DNA from: Bacillota bacterium
Lineage (GTDB): Bacteria; Bacillota; Bacilli; Paenibacillales; NBRC-103111
Direction of reading: 5' to 3'
DNA length: 64,000 bases
NCBI GenBank assembly: GCA_023388055.1
Contig: JAEWGW010000004.1
Location: forward strand, 62,001-126,000
In this document: positions 26,567 through 35,222 of the stretch, piece by piece
How positions within the stretch are numbered: the first letter of the stretch is position 1
How the letters are laid out: every line of letters begins with the position of its first letter
Translations under genes and position numbers: made by a program
The notes under the pieces: generated by a model
What the model saw: only the letters and a program-made list of their open reading frames with translations
The model's database searches: none
What the model was told of the DNA's origin: nothing

Positions 26567-27664
26567 ATGAAAGTGGCGATTATGGGCGCCGGGTTATCGG
26601 GACTGGCTTGTGCCCTTACATTAGAGAAACACGGCATTATGCCGGATATCTACGAAACCGGCTCCCAGGTTGGGGACCGCTTTGTCTATGCCGAAATTTT
26701 CTTCGGTATAACTGCCAGACCCGCCCGGGATTGTGTCACCTATCTGGCGAATGAGCTGGGGATTTACCTCAACCCCGTTTACATGATCCGCACCATGTCT
26801 ATTCACGGACCCGAGGAAACCGCAGTGATGGAGGGAAGTCTGGGACATTCCAATATCCGGGGGCGTCATGAAAAAGCCTTGGAGAAGCATCTCCAGCAGC
26901 AGCTGCAGTCCCCTATCCGTTTTCGTTCCCAGGCAACCTATGAGGAATTACTGGAGGATTATACCCACGTGGTGGTGGCAACTGGCGAAACAACCATTGC
27001 CCGGCGGCTCAAAAATTACGATCTGGCCATGACCGTATCCATGAAGGGCTGCACCGTATCGGGGAGCTTCGATCTCAACCGGGTGTATACCTGGCTGAAT
27101 GACGCGTATTGCCCCAAGGGCTACGGGTATCTTATTCCCCTCTCCGAAAAGGAAGCCAGTGTCGTCATCGCCTATCCGGATTACCCGTTAAACCAAAATA
27201 TGGATATCCACTCGCTTTGGGACAAGTTCTTCCCCAGGGTTTGCTCCGATCTCCAACAGGTGCTGACTGTCACAGACGGATTCGAGATCAATCATTATCC
27301 CATTGGCATATCCCGTGAATCCCGGATCGGGAATACTTTTTTTGTGGGGAACAACTTCGGCAGCATTATGCCCTTTCTCGGCTTCGGACAGTTTTCCTCC
27401 TTGGCAACCGGTGTGTATGCGGCCTGGGACATGTGCGGGCTGGGAGACTACGGAAAGCTGACCCGCCCTTTACGCAAAAGCTATGACAATTCCCTTATCC
27501 TCCGCAAGGCAATGGAGCAGATCGGCAATGACCAGCTGGACTCCATGGTCAAGTGGCTTGACACACCCGTCGGCCACAAGCTGTTCAACATGAAGCAGGT
27601 GGATTTGCTTCGTGCCGTTTCGTACCTGTTAAGACCCTGGGTAGGCATAAAATCACTGGTGTAA
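26567..27664 (+). CDS. FAD-dependent oxidoreductase, geranylgeranyl-reductase/monooxygenase-like
   Basis: A 365-residue flavoprotein. The dinucleotide fold is at the very start (MKVAIMGAGLSGLACALTLEKHG). THVVVATGETTIARR is the typical middle ATG motif, and GNTFFVGNNFGSIMPFLGFGQFSSLATGVYAA is the late FAD-pyrophosphate motif of the geranylgeranyl-reductase/squalene-epoxidase class. AAAGGTGGTG precedes the ATG. It is followed after 18 bp by the DUF3231 gene with no terminator, so the two form one transcript. The substrate is unknown; a lipid or spore-related reduction would fit the family but is inference. Confidence 0.8.
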   Translation: MKVAIMGAGLSGLACALTLEKHGIMPDIYETGSQVGDRFVYAEIFFGITARPARDCVTYLANELGIYLNPVYMIRTMSIHGPEETAVMEGSLGHSNIRGRHEKALEKHLQQQLQSPIRFRSQATYEELLEDYTHVVVATGETTIARRLKNYDLAMTVSMKGCTVSGSFDLNRVYTWLNDAYCPKGYGYLIPLSEKEASVVIAYPDYPLNQNMDIHSLWDKFFPRVCSDLQQVLTVTDGFEINHYPIGISRESRIGNTFFVGNNFGSIMPFLGFGQFSSLATGVYAAWDMCGLGDYGKLTRPLRKSYDNSLILRKAMEQIGNDQLDSMVKWLDTPVGHKLFNMKQVDLLRAVSYLLRPWVGIKSLV

Positions 27665-27682
27665 TCGATTGGGGGGCTTTAC

Positions 27683-28669
27683 TTGAATCAGACCCATACC
27701 GGGCTATGCGCCTTGGAAATCAGCTACTTGTGGGCGGGTTATGCCGTGGACAGCATGTCCGTCTCGATCCTGTCCGGCTACGGCCGCCACGCAACGAATG
27801 ATCAGGTCAAGGATCTGCTGAAAACCGCCGCGGAATTCGGGCAGGAGCAGGTGAACCGGAGAAGCCGGATCCTGTCCGGAGAGGGTATGCCGCTGCCCAA
27901 GGGCTTCATCGTCGAGGAAGAGGTGCATATGTCGGCGCCGAGGCTGTTCTCCGACCGTTTCTACCTCACCTATCTCTCCATTGCCACCCGCCTTGGACTC
28001 CTGTTCTACTCACAGGCGCTGGGAGTCGCCTGCCGGGAGGACGTCCGCTTCTTCTGCGCGGACAGCCTGCAAGCCACGGAGCGCCTGCAGAACTCTGTGC
28101 TCACCCTGATGCAGAACCGGGGTGAATATTTCCGCCCGCCTGTTCTGACTGCTCCCGACCATCCGGAGTTCATCCAGAAAACCAGCTTCTTAAACGGCTT
28201 TTTCGGTGACAAACGGCCGTTGACCGGTATGGAAATCAGCGGCTTGTACAGCTCCATGGAGCTTGTCCTCTTGATGGAGGCCATCAGCACCGGTTTTGCC
28301 CAGGTATCCTCCGACGCCAAGGTCAGGGAGCAGTTTCTGCGGATGAAGGAGCTGACAACCGGACATAAACAAGCCATGGAGAAGGTTCTGGAAAAGGACG
28401 ATCTGCCTGCTCCCGTTTCCTTTGTGGCGGAGGTCACCAACTCCACCAAGGCTCTTTTCTCCGAGCGGTTGATGCTCTGCCATGCCGCAGGCTTGAACGG
28501 AACCCTTATCGAAGCCTATGGCAATGCCATGAGCTATACCATGCGCAATGATGTAGCCGTCTTGTACCTGAAGCAGATCGGCCAGGTCGGAATGCTGGCG
28601 GAGAGCATGACCAAAACTCTGGTGGATTTTGAATGGCTGGAAAAACCCCCGGGGGCACTGGAGCGGTAG
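27683..28669 (+). CDS. DUF3231-type ferritin-like protein, duplicated
   Basis: A 328-residue all-helical protein made of two similar halves. The first (residues about 10-160) has FSDRFYLTYLSIATRLGLLFYSQAL and the second (from about 175) has FSERLMLCHAAGLNGTLIEAYGNAM. This internal duplication and the LPKGF...PRLFSDRF text match the DUF3231 family of Bacillus and Paenibacillus, whose biochemical role is unknown and which has been linked to spores by distribution. The start is TTG at 27683 with GGGGGG about 6 nt upstream. It shares a transcript with the FAD oxidoreductase and ends at a strong terminator. Confidence 0.8.
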   Translation: MNQTHTGLCALEISYLWAGYAVDSMSVSILSGYGRHATNDQVKDLLKTAAEFGQEQVNRRSRILSGEGMPLPKGFIVEEEVHMSAPRLFSDRFYLTYLSIATRLGLLFYSQALGVACREDVRFFCADSLQATERLQNSVLTLMQNRGEYFRPPVLTAPDHPEFIQKTSFLNGFFGDKRPLTGMEISGLYSSMELVLLMEAISTGFAQVSSDAKVREQFLRMKELTTGHKQAMEKVLEKDDLPAPVSFVAEVTNSTKALFSERLMLCHAAGLNGTLIEAYGNAMSYTMRNDVAVLYLKQIGQVGMLAESMTKTLVDFEWLEKPPGALER

Positions 28670-28680
28670 AGCTGTCCGTT

Positions 28681-28712
28681 GACTGTTGAGACCGTCTCAA
28701 CAGTCTTTTTTT
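28681..28712 (+). terminator. Intrinsic terminator of the FAD/DUF3231 operon
   Basis: A perfect GACTGTTGAGA/TCTCAACAGTC stem followed by seven T. The last codons of the convergent RCC1 gene lie inside it. Confidence 0.9.
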
Positions 28713-29569
28713 ATTGCTTGGATGCTGCCCCACCCGCTTACATCACATTGTCCGTAATCGTTAGCGCCTACTGCCACCACCGTGCCGTCGGATTGAACTC
28801 CGAGCGTATGGGCACACCCCGCCGCAATAGCCCTAATATCCTGCCAACCGTCTACTTGGCATTGGCCATGTATATTCAAACCCGCAGTCAACACCCTGCC
28901 GTCAGAGGTAAGACCCACCGTATGATAACTGCCCGCTGCAACGGCTACTATATCGCGCCAGCCGCTGACATCGCATTGGCCATGCTTATTCCATCCCACA
29001 GCCGCTACCGTTCCATCCCAGTTAAGCCCCACCGTATGAAGATACCCTGCCGAAACAGCCGCTATGCCTTGCCAGTCGGTTACATTGCATTGGCGGTATT
29101 TATTATTGCCTGCCGCCATTACCGTTCCATCTGCTTTCAAGCCGACGGTATGCCAGTCCCCCGCTGTGACTGCCACAATATCCAACCAGCCGCTCACGCC
29201 GCATTCACCCTCGTTGTTACGGCCTGCAGCCACCACAGTACCCTCCGATGTAACCCCAATGGTGCGGCACCAGCCTGCCGCAACGGCTACTATATCGCGC
29301 CAGCCGCTGACATCGCATTGGCCATGCTTATTCCACCCCGCAGCCTTCACCGTACCCTCAGAGGTAAGACCAACAGTATGCGTATTGCCCGTGTTCGTGG
29401 CCATATGCACATTACCGGCAGCCACCGCTACGATTTGGCTCCAGCCGGTTACATCACATTGCCCGCATTTATTATCCCCTGCTGCCATCACCGTTCCGTC
29501 GGCTTTAAGGCCCACGGAATGGCGACGTCCCGCCGCCAGGATACGGCTATGTACTGGTTTGATCCCCAT
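28697..29569 (-). CDS. RCC1-repeat beta-propeller protein
   Basis: A 290-residue protein made almost wholly of seven repeats of about 38 residues with the pattern DGTVxAAGxNxxGQCDVxGW, then DIVAVAAGxxHTVGL, as in RCC1-type seven-bladed propellers. The first repeat is longer by some eight residues. There is no signal peptide or membrane helix, so it is cytoplasmic as read. GGAGGAG lies 5 nt before the ATG at 29569; a longer upstream frame overlaps the GntR promoter and is unlikely. In bacteria such proteins are thought to be binding scaffolds, and no partner is evident. It diverges from the GntR/ABC operon, and its stop lies in the terminator of the convergent operon. Confidence 0.85.
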   Translation of the reverse strand: MGIKPVHSRILAAGRRHSVGLKADGTVMAAGDNKCGQCDVTGWSQIVAVAAGNVHMATNTGNTHTVGLTSEGTVKAAGWNKHGQCDVSGWRDIVAVAAGWCRTIGVTSEGTVVAAGRNNEGECGVSGWLDIVAVTAGDWHTVGLKADGTVMAAGNNKYRQCNVTDWQGIAAVSAGYLHTVGLNWDGTVAAVGWNKHGQCDVSGWRDIVAVAAGSYHTVGLTSDGRVLTAGLNIHGQCQVDGWQDIRAIAAGCAHTLGVQSDGTVVAVGANDYGQCDVSGWGSIQAIKKDC

Positions 29570-29677
29570 TGTTCTCCTCCATCCATTCTTATCTCCCGCC
29601 TGTCCATCCGTTTCGCTTATCTTATTCGGCGTTGTCTTCTCCTGTTCCTTGCTTTGTATGCTCCTTTTATTTCCCCC

Positions 29678-29706
29678 TTGACACAACTTAACTGTACTAT
29701 TACTAT
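29678..29706 (+). promoter_or_regulatory. SigA promoter of the GntR/ABC operon
   Basis: TTGACA (29678-29683), a 17-bp spacer, and TACTAT (29701-29706). Its -10 box lies inside the inverted-repeat operator. Confidence 0.85.
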
Positions 29707-29717
29707 TAATACAGTTA
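29689..29717 (+). promoter_or_regulatory. YtrA-type operator overlapping the promoter
   Basis: Perfect inverted arms TAACTGTA (29689-29696) and TACAGTTA (29710-29717) with a 13-bp centre span the -10 box. Placement predicts autorepression by the GntR protein encoded just downstream. Confidence 0.8.
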
Positions 29718-29765
29718 GTTCGCAAGCGGGAGCGCAGACCATTACCGGGAGAAAGGGGCGAAGCC

Positions 29766-30140
29766 ATGTTTGAATTGGATTTACGCAGCCGCAGGCCCAT
29801 CTATGAGCAGCTCATGGACAAAATCAAGGACGCCATCCTCTACGGGGTCCTGAAGCAGGATGAGCAGCTTCCGTCGGTCCGGACGCTTTCCACACAGCTT
29901 ACGGTCAATCCCAACACCGTGCAGAAGGCATACCGGGAGCTGGAGCGGGAAGGGTTCATTTATTCGCTGCCCGGCAAGGGCAGCTTCGTCTCCCCCGGCA
30001 AGGCCCACGCCGATTTGGCCAGACTGGCGGAGGTTCGCCGGGAGCTGGCCGGACTGATGGAGGAGGCCGCCCGGCTGGGCATGACTCAGGACGAAATATT
30101 ATCGCTTTATCAAAAGGTGCAAGCCTCGAAAAAGGAGTGA
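29766..30140 (+). CDS. GntR-family repressor, YtrA subfamily
   Basis: A 124-residue regulator. It has the GntR winged helix (RPIYEQLMDKIKDAILYGVLKQDEQLPSVRTLSTQLTVNPNTVQKAYRELEREGFIY) but only a short helical tail of about 45 residues, as in YtrA proteins, which lack a ligand domain. YtrA-type repressors control ABC operons induced by cell-wall antibiotics in Bacillus. GGGAGAAAGG precedes the ATG. The ABC ATPase gene starts 6 bp after its stop, and a matching operator overlaps the promoter. Confidence 0.93.
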   Translation: MFELDLRSRRPIYEQLMDKIKDAILYGVLKQDEQLPSVRTLSTQLTVNPNTVQKAYRELEREGFIYSLPGKGSFVSPGKAHADLARLAEVRRELAGLMEEAARLGMTQDEILSLYQKVQASKKE

Positions 30141-30145
30141 CACAC

Positions 30146-31048
30146 ATGATTGAAATCAGCGGCATCAGCAAAGGCTTCCAACGGGATCAAGCGGTCAAGG
30201 AGCTTAGCCTGACCATACATAAAGGATCCGTCTTTGGCCTGCTGGGCTCCAACGGTGCCGGCAAAACCACCCTGCTGAAGCTGATGGCGGGGATTATGAA
30301 GCCCGATGAAGGCCATATCCTGGTGGAGGGGCAGCCGGTTTATGAAAACCCGGTGAACAAGGGGCGATTGATTTTTGTCCCCGATACCCCCTACTTCTTC
30401 CCCCAAACCAGCCTGCGGCAGATGGCGGACTATTACCGTTCTGTCTATCCCTATTGGAATGAATCGAGGTACAAGCAGCTCTCACAGGTGTTTCAATTGG
30501 ATGAAAAGCGCAAGCTGCACCGCTTCTCCAAGGGGATGCAGCGCCAAGCCTCCTTCTGGCTGGCCTTGAGCTGTATGCCGGAGGTGCTTATTCTCGATGA
30601 GCCCATTGACGGCTTGGATCCGATTATGCGCCGCCAGATCAAAAATCTCTTGTTCCAGGAATCCGCCGAACGGGGGATGACCGCCGTGATTTCGTCCCAT
30701 AATCTGCGGGAAATCGAGGATCTCTGCGACCATGTAGGCATGATGCATCAAGGCCGGTTAATCATCGACAAGGATCTGGATGTGATGAAGGCTGATACGC
30801 ACAAGGTCCAGACCGCCTTCTGCAGCGCGGACGGGGAGCCTGAGCTGCCCGGACATCTCAGGATTCTGCATTCGGAGTCCCGGGGAAGTGTCCGGATGTA
30901 TATTGTGAAGGGCGAACGCGCGGAGATTGAAGAAGCCTTCCGCCTCCTGAATCCGTTGGTGCTGGACCTCCTGCCGCTGACGCTGGAGGAGATATTCTTT
31001 TATGAAATGGGGGATGCGGGTTATGAAGTCCAACCGATTCTTCTTTAA
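30146..31048 (+). CDS. ABC transporter ATP-binding protein, YtrB/EcsA-like
   Basis: A 300-residue ATPase. Walker A is GLLGSNGAGKTTLLKL, the Q-loop follows near FVPDTPYFFPQTS, the signature is FSKGMQRQ, Walker B is VLILDEPIDGLDP, and the H-loop is ISSHNL. A C-terminal domain of about 80 residues contacts the membrane partner. The ATG at 30146 with AAAGGAG 8 nt before is preferred over a GTG at 30137. It would power the membrane protein encoded next, whose start lies 26 nt inside this gene. Confidence 0.93.
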   Translation: MIEISGISKGFQRDQAVKELSLTIHKGSVFGLLGSNGAGKTTLLKLMAGIMKPDEGHILVEGQPVYENPVNKGRLIFVPDTPYFFPQTSLRQMADYYRSVYPYWNESRYKQLSQVFQLDEKRKLHRFSKGMQRQASFWLALSCMPEVLILDEPIDGLDPIMRRQIKNLLFQESAERGMTAVISSHNLREIEDLCDHVGMMHQGRLIIDKDLDVMKADTHKVQTAFCSADGEPELPGHLRILHSESRGSVRMYIVKGERAEIEEAFRLLNPLVLDLLPLTLEEIFFYEMGDAGYEVQPILL

Positions 31049-33014
31049 TACCGGCGTGCTCCGCCAGAACCTGCGCCAGCATGGCTGGATCGGCATTCTG
31101 TATCTGCTCGGCATTTTCTTTTATCTTCCGCTTCAGCTGCTGATGAATAACCGGTCACCTTATGATTCACCGATTATCCTGGCCGATCTGTTTTCCGACA
31201 GGGTGGGGAGAATGCAGTTCATGCTCCTCCTGATATTCCCGGCAGCTGCAGGCATTTTTACCTTCCGTTATCTGCAGGCCAAGGGCTCTTCGGATTTCCA
31301 GCACAGCCTTCCCTTAAGCCGCGAGCGGCTGCTTGTATCCCATCTGGCCAGCGGCCTGATCCTTCTGGTTGCTCCCATTCTGGTGAATGCCTGCATTCTC
31401 GCGCTGGTGAAGCTGATGCCCGATCAGGCCTATGATTTCAGATGGTACGTGCTTTTCAAATGGCTGGCTACCATGTTAATCCTCACTGTTTTTCTGTACA
31501 TATTCACTGTTTTCATCGGTGTATGTACCGGACAATCCATTCTCCAGTCGGTGGTGGTGTTTATTCTGCTGATCCTGCCGGCAGCCCTGGGAGAGCTGTG
31601 GGACTTTCATTTCAGGAGCTATTTGTACGGATATTCCATTAATCGAATGAACAGCAGCATGAACTGGTCCAGCTATTCACCGGTGGTGCAGCTGCTGAAC
31701 CAGACCATGGATTTTTTCAACCGTTATTCCGCGTTGATCTATACGGGTCTGTCCATCCTTTTTGGCGTTGCCGCCTTTTTCCTGTACCGCCTGCGCAAAA
31801 CAGAGGCCGCCACCCAGGCTATCGCCTTTACCTACTTCAACCCTCTGTTCCGCGGTGGCGTGATGCTATGCACCATGATGGTTGCAGGCGCTTATTTTCA
31901 CCAATCCACCGATCGTTTCGGCTGGACCTGGTTCGGTTATATTGCGGGAGCCGTGGTGGGCTTTATCGGGGTGGAGATGCTGCTGCAGAAGTCCTGGCAG
32001 ATCTTCAGCCGCAAGGCCTTGATCCGCTTCGGAGGTTACACGCTGCTTTGTGCCTTGATCCTGTACGCGCCTGTGACCAATATCAGCGGGTATGTCACAC
32101 GGGTGCCAGAAACGGCAAAGCTAGAAAAAACGGGCCTTCGCCTGTATCCCGAAAGGTATTATGTATCCAGACATGGACAGTTCTCCAACCTGGCGGATGA
32201 GGAGTACAGCGATGCAGTCCGTACCCTTCACAAAAAACTGGTGGACATTCGTGCGAAAGGCTCGATGCCTGCTAGTCCTACTCCCATTAAAACCATGGAT
32301 ACATCTATTGTATATTCACTGAAGAACGGCTCTGTGGTCTCCCGGGAATATAACAACATTGCCCTGCCGTTGATCGAGAAGGAATTAAAGCCCCTCTTGG
32401 AAAACGAAAGCTTCAAACGGGCAAATTATAATCTGGATCTGTTGGATCAGAGCATTGACCGGATTACATTGTCGGGAACCTACACGGCTGAAAACCGGTA
32501 TCAGGAAAACCCCAAAAGTGTCGTGATCACCAACGCACAGGAAATCAGGGAGCTTCAGGATATCCTGAAGCGGGAAATCCTGAATATGTCCTATGAGGAC
32601 CAGGTGGACGGACTTTTGGAATGGGCCTCCATCAGCATTCTGCCTTCCGGGAGCAGCGAAAAGGAAAATTACGGATGGAAAAAATCCTTTAAGGAATTGG
32701 ATGCCTGGATGGATAGCAAGGGCTATGCCACCAAGGTCAAGCTCATTCCTGCCAATGTAACCGACATGGAGGTGGTGCTGCTGGATCGTGCGCTGACGTC
32801 GGACCGCTTCTCATATCCGTCGGGTCAGGCCTTCAGGATACATTCCTCCGTCAACACCCCGGCTGCCGTCACGGACAAGAGCAAGATCCAATCCATTCTG
32901 GATAATCTGTCCGTGTACGAAACAGGCGATGCCGGCTATATCGTGAAATTCGATATGACCGGAACTGAGCAGATTATCTACGGCTTTATCCCGGAGGACC
33001 GGCTGGCCCCCTGA
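31023..33014 (+). CDS. ABC transporter membrane protein with a large C-terminal extracytoplasmic domain
   Basis: About 663 residues. The first 360 hold some nine to ten membrane helices (for example IGILYLLGIFFYLPLQLL and FMLLLIFPAAAGIFTFRYL). SSDFQHSLPLSRERLLVSH lies between helices 2 and 3 and is typical of YtrC/D-like permeases, where it contacts the ATPase. From residue 365 a soluble region of about 300 residues follows (DUF6449-like, from memory), which should face outward. The ATG at 31023 has GGGGGAT upstream and overlaps the ATPase gene by 26 nt. A role in envelope stress or antibiotic response is inferred from the YtrA-type regulator. Confidence 0.85.
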   Translation: MKSNRFFFNTGVLRQNLRQHGWIGILYLLGIFFYLPLQLLMNNRSPYDSPIILADLFSDRVGRMQFMLLLIFPAAAGIFTFRYLQAKGSSDFQHSLPLSRERLLVSHLASGLILLVAPILVNACILALVKLMPDQAYDFRWYVLFKWLATMLILTVFLYIFTVFIGVCTGQSILQSVVVFILLILPAALGELWDFHFRSYLYGYSINRMNSSMNWSSYSPVVQLLNQTMDFFNRYSALIYTGLSILFGVAAFFLYRLRKTEAATQAIAFTYFNPLFRGGVMLCTMMVAGAYFHQSTDRFGWTWFGYIAGAVVGFIGVEMLLQKSWQIFSRKALIRFGGYTLLCALILYAPVTNISGYVTRVPETAKLEKTGLRLYPERYYVSRHGQFSNLADEEYSDAVRTLHKKLVDIRAKGSMPASPTPIKTMDTSIVYSLKNGSVVSREYNNIALPLIEKELKPLLENESFKRANYNLDLLDQSIDRITLSGTYTAENRYQENPKSVVITNAQEIRELQDILKREILNMSYEDQVDGLLEWASISILPSGSSEKENYGWKKSFKELDAWMDSKGYATKVKLIPANVTDMEVVLLDRALTSDRFSYPSGQAFRIHSSVNTPAAVTDKSKIQSILDNLSVYETGDAGYIVKFDMTGTEQIIYGFIPEDRLAP

Positions 33015-33027
33015 GCCAAACCAACCT

Positions 33028-33085
33028 AACCCAAAAACACTCCCTGCCGCCGCATAATTGCGGTGAGCGGGAGTGTTTTTGGGTT
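33028..33085. terminator. Bidirectional terminator between convergent genes
   Basis: A very long stem, AACCCAAAAACACTCCC with GGGAGTGTTTTTGGGTT and an inner hairpin, works in both directions because both arms contain T/A runs. It serves the ABC operon and the small membrane-protein gene. Confidence 0.88.
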
Positions 33086-33096
33086 AGAGGGAAAAG

Positions 33097-33501
33097 TCAG
33101 GAGGTCTTACGTTGATGGAGGCGGAAACGGATATAGCGGATGAGCTCCACCACTAAGCCCAAGGCCATTCCCGCCGCGGAGAACAGCATGAAATAAAGAA
33201 AACCGATCAGATCCCCCCAAGCATCAATATTCAGATAAGCGCTCCGGATCATGGAAGCCAGGCCGATACCGATGCCTATTGAGGACAACAGCCAGAACCA
33301 GCGCGCCCCCAGCCAGCCCATCCCGTTAATGACCGCTGACACAACGGCGCTGAACAGCAGAAGCCGGAGTGCAAGCCACAGATCGGTTTCATTGCGCCAG
33401 ACGGCGAAGCGGGCAAGCCACATCACGATGGTCATCATAATCGCATACCACACGAACCAGACCAGCCAACGTCTGCTACGGGCCTGCGGCAGATAGTTCA
33501 T
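33097..33501 (-). CDS. Small integral membrane protein, unknown function
   Basis: 134 residues with four hydrophobic helices (WLVWFVWYAIMMTIVMWLARFAVW, LRLLLFSAVVSAVINGMGWLG, FWLLSSIGIGIGLASMI, GFLYFMLFSAAGMALGLVVELI) and a basic C-terminal tail. GGGGGAGG lies 5 nt before the ATG at 33501. I recognise no family motif. It is a single gene that converges on the ABC operon. Confidence 0.72.
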   Translation of the reverse strand: MNYLPQARSRRWLVWFVWYAIMMTIVMWLARFAVWRNETDLWLALRLLLFSAVVSAVINGMGWLGARWFWLLSSIGIGIGLASMIRSAYLNIDAWGDLIGFLYFMLFSAAGMALGLVVELIRYIRFRLHQRKTS

Positions 33502-33688
33502 AATCCTCCCCCTTTCAAACAGCTCCACGTATATGCCATATCATCCATTACCCCCGCCGTCCCACTCTTAACATTCAGGGCCGTTTCCTCTATCGGACAT
33601 ACCAGCCCATTCCATCTTACAGCTCTTATACCTTTAAGATATCAGTATTGCCCCGTAGCATACAACCGAATCATTATTTTCCTTTTGT
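33502..33688. other. Upstream region of the small membrane-protein gene
   Basis: No gene is visible. The region is AT-richer near 33590-33690 and probably holds the promoter of the reverse gene, but no confident boxes were found. Confidence 0.35.
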
Positions 33689-33873
33689 TATCCGGACTGT
33701 AGATCCGCTATTCCGGCCAATTTGCGCCTTTTTCGGTTTTTGCGGACCGAGGGGACGTTATTTGCTCATTCCGGCGCTACAAGAGGCTATTACCGGGCAA
33801 ATAGCGGCTTCTCAGTCCGTTGATAGGAGCACATAACGTTATGGCTCCTAATAACGGCTTCCCAGTCCGTTAG
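33689..33873. repeat. Quartet element D: four 25-bp boxes, forward-forward-reverse-reverse
   Basis: Boxes lie at 33689-33713 and 33739-33763 (forward, diverged) and 33799-33823 and 33849-33873 (reverse, well kept: AACGGACTGGGAAGCCGTTA). The steps are 50 and 50 bp, the central gap 35 bp and the total 185 bp. It lies between the small membrane protein and the spermidine genes. Confidence 0.82.
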
Positions 33874-33967
33874 GCTCCCCCTCCAGACGGCTGCACTACT
33901 GCCAGCAGTCCAACGCTCACTCCCCCGCCTACCATCCCACTCCCAAAACCACCATCTGCCCACGCGC

Positions 33968-34001
33968 AAAAACCCTCTCCGTTCATTACCCGGAGAGGGT
34001 T
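33968..34001 (-). terminator. Intrinsic terminator of the spermidine operon
   Basis: AACCCTCTCCG/CGGAGAGGGTT is followed by TTTTTG on the reverse strand, about 65 bp past the decarboxylase stop. Confidence 0.88.
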
Positions 34002-34064
34002 CGCTCAATACCTGTACAGGGGGTTGAACCCTGCCTATTCGAAGTGATTCCGGCTGTCAGCTTC

Positions 34065-35216
34065 TCAGGACAGACGCGAGGCGTAATCCTGATACCCGAA
34101 CTCCCGCACCACCTTGATGCCGTTTGCTTCGTTGAAGGTAGCAATGGCAGGCAGGTTGACGCCGTTGAACATATTGGTTTTGACCATAGAATAGATGGCC
34201 ATATCCGTAAACACCAGCTTATCCCCCGGAGCAAGCGGCTTCGGGAAGGAATAATCGCCGATCACGTCTCCGGCCAGGCAGGTCAATCCACCCAAACGAT
34301 ACGTATGCGGGTATTGCTGGGGTTCGCCGGCGCCGATGATCTCCGGCCGGTACGGCATCTCCAGCACATCGGGCATATGGTTTGCCGCGGAGGTGTCGAG
34401 AATGGCGATATCCATGCCGTTGCAGATAATATCCTCTACCGTGGCCACCATAAAGCCTGTGTTCAGGGCTACCGCTTCCCCCGGCTCCAGATACACCTGG
34501 AAGCCGTAGGTTTCCTTCAAGCGGTTGATCACACGAACCAGCCGGTCCACATCATAGTCCTCACGGGTAATGTGGTGTCCGCCGCCCATGTTCAGCCACT
34601 TGAGCTTCTTCAGATGCTCGCCGAACTTTTCCTCCACCACAGCAACGGTCCGCTCCAGGGTATCGGAGTTCTGCTGGCACATGGTGTGGAAGTGGAGTCC
34701 GTCCACCCCATCCAGCTCATCGCCCCGGAACTGGTCCAGCGTGACGCCCAGGCGGGAATGCGCGTAGCAAGGATCATAGATAGGCGTGCGTCCCTCCGAA
34801 TATTGCGGATTGATGCGGATGCCCACCTCGATTTTTTTGCCGGGAACAGCCTGCACCTTGTCCTTGAACTTCTTCCACTGGTGGAAGGAATTGAAGACAA
34901 TGTGGTCCACGTAACCAAGCAGCTCGTCGAACTCCCGGTCCACATACGCAGGGGCATAAGCGTGAACCTCCTTGCCCATCTTCTCGCGGCCCAATCTGGC
35001 CTCATGAAGGGAGCTGGCGGTCACACCCTTGAGGTATTGGCCCACCAGCGGGAATACCTCATGCATGGCGAAGCCCTTCAGGGCCAGCAGAATATTGCAG
35101 TCCGTGCGTTTCTGCACCGAATCCAGAATCTCCAGATTCTTCACCAGAAGCCGTTCGTCCACGATATAACAGGGTGAGGGCAGCGCCCCGAAGTCAATAT
35201 CCATGTATGTGCTCAC
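34065..35216 (-). CDS. nspC: Carboxynorspermidine/carboxyspermidine decarboxylase
   Basis: A 383-residue PLP enzyme of the alanine-racemase-fold decarboxylase family. It removes CO2 from carboxyspermidine to give spermidine. PLP Lys lies in NILLALKGFAMHEVFP, substrate and PLP contacts are in FHTMCQQNS and NMGGGHHITREDYD, and the late EPGEAVALNTG and YRLGGLTCLAGDVIGDY (active-site Cys) are typical of NspC. The start is uncertain. A GTG at 35216 is too close to the AAGGAG site, and the ATG at 35204 is rather far from it (14 nt). The gene follows its pathway partner after 6 bp. Confidence 0.93.
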   Translation of the reverse strand: MSTYMDIDFGALPSPCYIVDERLLVKNLEILDSVQKRTDCNILLALKGFAMHEVFPLVGQYLKGVTASSLHEARLGREKMGKEVHAYAPAYVDREFDELLGYVDHIVFNSFHQWKKFKDKVQAVPGKKIEVGIRINPQYSEGRTPIYDPCYAHSRLGVTLDQFRGDELDGVDGLHFHTMCQQNSDTLERTVAVVEEKFGEHLKKLKWLNMGGGHHITREDYDVDRLVRVINRLKETYGFQVYLEPGEAVALNTGFMVATVEDIICNGMDIAILDTSAANHMPDVLEMPYRPEIIGAGEPQQYPHTYRLGGLTCLAGDVIGDYSFPKPLAPGDKLVFTDMAIYSMVKTNMFNGVNLPAIATFNEANGIKVVREFGYQDYASRLS

Positions 35217-35222
35217 AGCTCC

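Noticed and set aside
28679..29773. A 364-codon forward frame over the RCC1 gene
   Set aside because: It is an antisense shadow created by the repeated structure of the RCC1 gene and has no promoter or ribosome site.
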